Shown here: piece by piece, positions 60,038-64,000 of the stretch
How positions within the stretch are numbered: the first letter of the stretch is position 1
Layout: the number at the start of each line of letters is the position of its first letter
From: Halieaceae bacterium UBA5085
GTDB taxonomy: Bacteria > Pseudomonadota > Gammaproteobacteria > Pseudomonadales > Halieaceae
Assembly (NCBI GenBank): GCA_002414665.1
Contig: DIAF01000011.1
Location: 106,910 to 170,909, forward strand
DNA length: 64,000 bases
Direction of reading: 5' to 3'
Position numbers and translations under genes: made by a program
The notes under the pieces: model-generated
What the model saw: the letters and a program-made list of their open reading frames with translations, nothing else
What the model was told of the DNA's origin: nothing
Database searches by the model: none

Positions 60038-63000
60038 TTATTGCGTCAGCATGACTTCGCAGGGCCGCGTTGTGTCAGGTTTCGACCGACTGCCGCCGAA
60101 GATTTTCACCAGCAAACGCGGCACGAAGAGCATGGCTTCGGTGGAGATGTCCAGGGTCGCAGCGATGGGGGACACGGTGGTGCGCGGATTTGTCATGTCG
60201 CCGCGCAGGCTGATGCTGGAGGGGAACTGAATGCTGCGCGACTTGGATCGCGGTGTGAGTGTCAGGGCAAGCGTGCGCCTGGGCAGGTCGAAGCTGCCGA
60301 TGCCTGTGGCGATCATGTTGGGTGATTCGACGAACAGGCTGTCGGTGCGTGCAATACCGTTCTCCAGGGTGAATTGCGCCATGGTGCAGTCCAGAAACGT
60401 CGATTTTTCCAGTGCGGCGCCCGAGAACAGCCAGGTCAGGATGCCGGTAGCAAGGACATCGTAGGCGGCGCCCTCCACGGTCGCATTCTCCAGCGCGAAG
60501 GCCATGCTGCCGTCCAGCTGTTGCAGCAGCTCTGTCCCCGTGGCGCCCTGGGCGCTCACCCCGCCGCGCAGATTCAGGGAGCCGCTGATATCCGTCTCGA
60601 TACCCAGATCTCGGCTCAGCGTATTGAGGGGGATCGACTCTGCCTGTCCCGCGACACTCACACCGGGTGGGTCCAGGCTGATGTCGACTATGCCCCGAAT
60701 GGCGGCTGGCGCCGTATCGTAGCTGAAATCAAATTGGTCGAGCAGATAGGTGGTGCCGCTGCCGCTGACGTGCACGTTGATATCGTCAAATCGGGTAATC
60801 TCCCCCTGCAGGCTGCCCACTTGCAGACTCAACTCTACCGGGTAGCGTGGCAGCTTCGCGAGCAGCTGTTGCACTGAGGTTTTGCGCGTGCCGGCATCGA
60901 CGTCTTCGCCCTGCTGAGGGTCCGCGGCATTCGCATTTGTGCCCGCCGCTTGCAGTCCGAGATCCTCCAGGCGCACCACCGCGGAAGACAGCGCCGCTTG
61001 CAGGCTGTCCAGGGTGCCACTGTTGTGTGTCAGCTCGACAGACAGCGCGAGATCGGTCTCATCCAGACGCGCGTCCGCTTGCAGCTGCCCGGAGTGGGTG
61101 TCTGCCGTCAGTTGGATTTCGCCGGCCACAGGTTTCAGTGGTAAGCCTGTCAGTGTTTCGAGCCAGTCCCGGTCTTTACTCGCGTAGCGTATGCTGGCCA
61201 CTGTACGCCAGTCTGCTTCGCGATACTGTGCTTCGCCACTGACATGCAGGTTCAGCGCTGCATTCTCCGGGCTGTTCAGTTCCAGATCGTCGAGGGTGTA
61301 GGCTGATTGTGCCCCGCGCAGCGCGAAGCTGCCCCGGAGGTTTCCGAGGCCTGCCGATGGCTGCAGATCGGGTACGAAGCTCGCGAGCAGTGCATCGAGG
61401 TTCAGCGTCTGTACCTCTGTGACGAGGTTAAATTCTCGAGCGCCGGTCATGTCGTTCAGGGTGCCCGTGATCAGGAGGTCGCCGGGCGCACCGTGGAGTG
61501 CAGCGCGAATATCGCTCAGGGACGCTTGAGCGGCGGCGTAGGTCAGGACCGCATCAACGCTCAGCGCCCCGAGCGAAGGCAGTTCCAGGGCTGCGAAGCT
61601 GCCCAACGCAGAGGCCTCAGGCGCGAGCGCCTGTAGCGTCGCGCGCACGTTGGCTGGCGTGTAGGCGGCGTCACGTGAGAAACGCGTACTCAGCTTGCTG
61701 ATGTCGACGGTGAGATACTCATGGGAGATCTGCCCGCTACCCTCTGTCAGGATCAGCTCGGCGTCAGTGCCACTGATCCGCGCTTTGGAGTCGAGTGAGA
61801 AGCCGGGTGGCAGATCGGCGCCGAGCCAGTGTCCGGCCTCCTGCAAATCATTGCTGGTTGCGCTCACGGCGAGCTCAATGCCGGAGGCCCGTTCGCTGCG
61901 AGTGGCAGTATCAAGGGCGACCTGGGCGATCTCGCCTGCGACCTGCAGGCGTGTACCGTCGGCGCGGCCCAGTCGCCCGCTGATGTTATCGACACGCAGC
62001 GCTCCGTCATTTTCACGCAACTCGGCTGACAGTTCCCAGGGGCCGGGATCGACAGAGGGCGCCTGCCCCAGCCAGGGCCCGAGAACGGCGAGTGAGGGTG
62101 CAAAGGCGTGGAGGGTGAAGTCGGTGTCAGGCGGCAGCTTTGTACTGCCCAGAGAGCCAGGCCCCGAGGATCCGTTCAGGGCAATCCACAGTCCCTCGCT
62201 GCTGGTGGTTACCACGGTCAGCTGCTCAATGGCCGGGTTGGCCACGGTGCCTGAAAGGGCGATGCTGGCCCGAATCCCACCCAGCGGTGAGAGGTCGACG
62301 TCCAGCCACCGCAGGAAGTATTTTGCCGAATCGAGTTCGCCTGAGGCGATAAGTGCGAGCCCGGGATCGGGGCTCCCCTGGCTGACCATCGAACCGCTGG
62401 CCTCAAAGTAATAGGCCGGTCTGTTGTCTAGTTCAAACCGTGCGTCGGACAGGGAAAAACTGCCCAGGTCGCCCTTCAGCTTGCCCTGCAGCGCCAGCGC
62501 GCCAGCCAGCGGGGGCGCCTCAGGAAAGGCCTTCATGAAGGTCTCGACCCGCGCAAATGCTGCGTCCACAGTGACATCAAACTGCAGCGATTCCCCAGAG
62601 GCGGTCACTTGCCCCGAGAGCGAGCCCTGGGTGCCTGCTTCGGGAGCCGCCAGCTGTGCTTTGAACTGGATGCTCCCTTTGTCGCTGAGGATTTCCTGCG
62701 CAGTGAGGTCTACCGTGATGTCCAGTGGGGCGCCGTCGAGGTCCGCCAGCAGGGTCGCGTGAAAGGCGTTACGCCCTACGCGACCGCCACGAATATTGCG
62801 CAGAGGAAAGATCGAGACATCACCGTCTTTATTCACCACATGCACGGTGTCTACCTCCAGTTCCCCGGGCAGGAAGCGAAGGTACTGCAGCCACTGTGCA
62901 GGCGTGGGATCCTCGTTGTCGTCGTCCGCCGAGACATAGACCACGATGCTGCTGCTCTTCAGTGATGTGGCTTCGAGATCGGTATGCCAAAGGTCAGCAA

Positions 63001-63262
63001 ACCGGGAGCGCCCCTCGAATGCGAGGACAGTGATCAGCGCCGGGCCATCGGAGTCTTGCGGGTACAGGCTCAATGTGTCGAATCGGCCGCTCATTCCGGC
63101 GGGCGAGACCTGCAGGCCTTGTACCTCCAGCCGGTAGTCTGTGAAGGCTGCCGTGCCCCAGTGCAGCGCTTTAACCAGAACGGCAGGCATTGAGAGCAGG
63201 GAGAACACGGCAATGGGCACCACCAGCAGTAGGGCCAGCGGTATGATCCAGAGCTTGCGCAT
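60038..63262 (-). CDS. AsmA-like family protein
   Basis: A 1074-residue protein with one N-terminal membrane anchor (LWIIPLALLLVVPIAVFSLL) and a long periplasmic part made of beta-rich repeats, as in AsmA/TamB/YdbH-type phospholipid-transfer bridges. The C-terminal domain (LLQQLDGSMAFALENATVEG, GIGSFDLPRRTLALTLTP and FPSSISLRGDMTNPRTTV) is the AsmA C-terminal type. Start: ATG at 63262 with GGGAA five bases upstream. It likely helps maintain the outer membrane by lipid transfer (inference from family). It stands alone, next to tRNA-Leu. Confidence 0.88.
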   Translation of the reverse strand: MRKLWIIPLALLLVVPIAVFSLLSMPAVLVKALHWGTAAFTDYRLEVQGLQVSPAGMSGRFDTLSLYPQDSDGPALITVLAFEGRSRFADLWHTDLEATSLKSSSIVVYVSADDDNEDPTPAQWLQYLRFLPGELEVDTVHVVNKDGDVSIFPLRNIRGGRVGRNAFHATLLADLDGAPLDITVDLTAQEILSDKGSIQFKAQLAAPEAGTQGSLSGQVTASGESLQFDVTVDAAFARVETFMKAFPEAPPLAGALALQGKLKGDLGSFSLSDARFELDNRPAYYFEASGSMVSQGSPDPGLALIASGELDSAKYFLRWLDVDLSPLGGIRASIALSGTVANPAIEQLTVVTTSSEGLWIALNGSSGPGSLGSTKLPPDTDFTLHAFAPSLAVLGPWLGQAPSVDPGPWELSAELRENDGALRVDNISGRLGRADGTRLQVAGEIAQVALDTATRSERASGIELAVSATSNDLQEAGHWLGADLPPGFSLDSKARISGTDAELILTEGSGQISHEYLTVDISKLSTRFSRDAAYTPANVRATLQALAPEASALGSFAALELPSLGALSVDAVLTYAAAQASLSDIRAALHGAPGDLLITGTLNDMTGAREFNLVTEVQTLNLDALLASFVPDLQPSAGLGNLRGSFALRGAQSAYTLDDLELNSPENAALNLHVSGEAQYREADWRTVASIRYASKDRDWLETLTGLPLKPVAGEIQLTADTHSGQLQADARLDETDLALSVELTHNSGTLDSLQAALSSAVVRLEDLGLQAAGTNANAADPQQGEDVDAGTRKTSVQQLLAKLPRYPVELSLQVGSLQGEITRFDDINVHVSGSGTTYLLDQFDFSYDTAPAAIRGIVDISLDPPGVSVAGQAESIPLNTLSRDLGIETDISGSLNLRGGVSAQGATGTELLQQLDGSMAFALENATVEGAAYDVLATGILTWLFSGAALEKSTFLDCTMAQFTLENGIARTDSLFVESPNMIATGIGSFDLPRRTLALTLTPRSKSRSIQFPSSISLRGDMTNPRTTVSPIAATLDISTEAMLFVPRLLVKIFGGSRSKPDTTRPCEVMLTQ

Positions 63263-63320
63263 ACGATTTCCCGACGCATTCAACGACAGCGTCAGTGTAG
63301 CATGGCCGCCGCCCTGATTT

Positions 63321-63349
63321 TTTGCCCGCACGGGACGCTGTGCTATGAT
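63321..63349 (+). promoter_or_regulatory. promoter of tRNA-Leu
   Basis: TTTGCC and TATGAT with a 17-base spacer and an extended -10 (TGC before it) lie 34 bases upstream of the tRNA. A very GC-rich discriminator (CGCGCCGCGCG) follows, as in growth-rate-controlled stable RNA promoters. Confidence 0.7.
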
Positions 63350-63382
63350 GCGCGCCGCGCGGGTCCCGCGTCATTGCCCTGG

Positions 63383-63470
63383 GCCCGGGTGGTGAAATTG
63401 GTAGACACAGGAGACTTAAAATCTCCCGATCATTGCGATCGTACCGGTTCGATTCCGGTCCCGGGCACCA
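63383..63470 (+). tRNA. tRNA-Leu (anticodon TAA)
   Basis: An 88-base class II tRNA with the long variable arm of tRNA-Leu. The acceptor arms are GCCCGGG and CCCGGGC, followed by A and an encoded CCA. The anticodon stem is GGAGA / TCTCC with the loop CTTAAAA, anticodon TAA at 63417-63419. The T arm has GGTTCGATTCC. It is a common phage integration site type. Confidence 0.97.
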
Positions 63471-63573
63471 ATGATGCTTATAAATCAACAACTTACCTTC
63501 GAAAATCGAAATACCCCACAAACCACCCAATCACCTGAAAACGGTACTTTGGGCGTTGTCGCTGGGGGCTCGC

Positions 63574-63912
63574 ATGGATAACGACATCCTGTATTTGCTC
63601 GAACAGTGGGCGCGGTGGCGCTGGATTGGTCACGGTGCAGCGCGCGGATTTCCCTCGATGACCACGTTCCGGCAACAGCTTGGCAGCACAGTCCCATCCC
63701 CGGCGATCAGTGACCACTTGGCCTGTGCCGTTGACCACGCGGTCGCTCAGGTGTGCCAGGAGAATGAAAAGCTTGGCAGGGTGCTGTGCTGGTATGTGCT
63801 GGATCGCAAATCGTATCGGGCCATAGGGCGGGAGCTCGGCATTTCGCACAGCAGTATCGGGCCAATGTTGCAGGCCGCTGTTGCCGCTGTGGGGGAGGTT
63901 CTGGAGGGGTAG
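63574..63912 (+). CDS. phage Q antiterminator-like protein
   Basis: A 112-residue protein similar in pattern to the phage antitermination protein Q family: MDNDILYLLEQWARWRW at the start, PAISDHLACAVDHAVAQV in the middle, and a helix-turn-helix-like end (DRKSYRAIGRELGISHSSIG). In lambdoid phages Q lets RNA polymerase read through into late genes. Start: ATG at 63574; a TTG at 63556 would add six residues. It lies 104 bases after tRNA-Leu, and no integrase is visible, so it could be a remnant or the edge of a prophage that continues past the window. Confidence 0.7.
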   Translation: MDNDILYLLEQWARWRWIGHGAARGFPSMTTFRQQLGSTVPSPAISDHLACAVDHAVAQVCQENEKLGRVLCWYVLDRKSYRAIGRELGISHSSIGPMLQAAVAAVGEVLEG

Positions 63913-63913
63913 G

Positions 63914-63927
63914 GTGTCCGCGGACAC
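63914..63927. repeat. 14-base perfect palindrome after the Q-like gene
   Basis: GTGTCCGCGGACAC is perfectly self-complementary and starts two bases after the stop of the Q-like gene. It may be a protein-binding site or a short hairpin in the phage transcript; its role is unknown. The remaining bases to 64000 show no gene. Confidence 0.5.
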
Positions 63928-64000
63928 GTCCATCAGGCCGGCACTTGATTTAAGTGGTGAGGTCAGCCACGGGTCAGAACACCTACGCGATCAGTGAGTG

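Overview
The window is GC-rich chromosomal DNA of a gammaproteobacterium. The best guess is a marine member of the Cellvibrionales such as Halieaceae; this rests on gene content, not on a marker gene. Class-level evidence is the block rluE-nudJ-mnmA-hflD-purB divergent from icd, followed by clpS-clpA-infA, and the cysB-thrH pair, which are gammaproteobacterial arrangements. Coding density is very high: no gap exceeds 300 bases and many genes overlap by 1 or 4 bases. No insertion sequence, CRISPR array or clear pseudogene was seen.

Layout. 1-9.1 kb: a PQQ-dependent dehydrogenase lipoprotein, a D-aminoacylase-type amidohydrolase with an SRPBCC partner, and a leftward MFS / DUF3604 / APH-like operon. 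9.2-14.7 kb: moaC-moaD-moaE (molybdopterin synthesis), a flavin reductase-like protein, a zinc-ribbon Nudix hydrolase, a Bcp peroxiredoxin, and a two-subunit molybdenum hydroxylase that would use the cofactor. 14.8-20.9 kb: a cytochrome P450, a degenerate amidohydrolase-fold protein, two GST-like proteins, an NTF2-like protein and an acyl-CoA synthetase, which looks like a catabolic cluster. 21-29 kb: xth, yajC, a PLP-dependent D-cysteine desulfhydrase-type enzyme, an alanine/sodium symporter, a 5'-nucleotidase, cysB, thrH and pabB.

29.2-37.4 kb carries the full route from propionyl-CoA to succinyl-CoA in one direction: carboxyltransferase, an unusually large biotin carboxylase/biotin carrier, epimerase, B12-dependent mutase and its GTPase MeaB. 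A Rieske protein and a cystine-type transporter follow. 39.2-49.9 kb is mostly housekeeping (roxA, purB, hflD, mnmA, nudJ, rluE, icd, clpS, clpA, infA).

51-56.8 kb is the most interesting regulatory region: a DNA photolyase, a sirtuin, a TIGR01777 epimerase-like protein, a long non-ECF sigma factor and a divergent MerR-type regulator with a Cys-rich C-terminus. The sigma/MerR intergenic region carries repeated GGACA/TGTCC motifs over the predicted sigma promoter. 56.8-58.1 kb holds exosortase H and its partner membrane protein, with no recognisable substrate in the window. The right end has a WHy-domain lipoprotein, a sodium-dependent transporter, a giant AsmA-like protein, tRNA-Leu(TAA) and a phage Q-antiterminator-like gene, which suggests a phage boundary at the tRNA.
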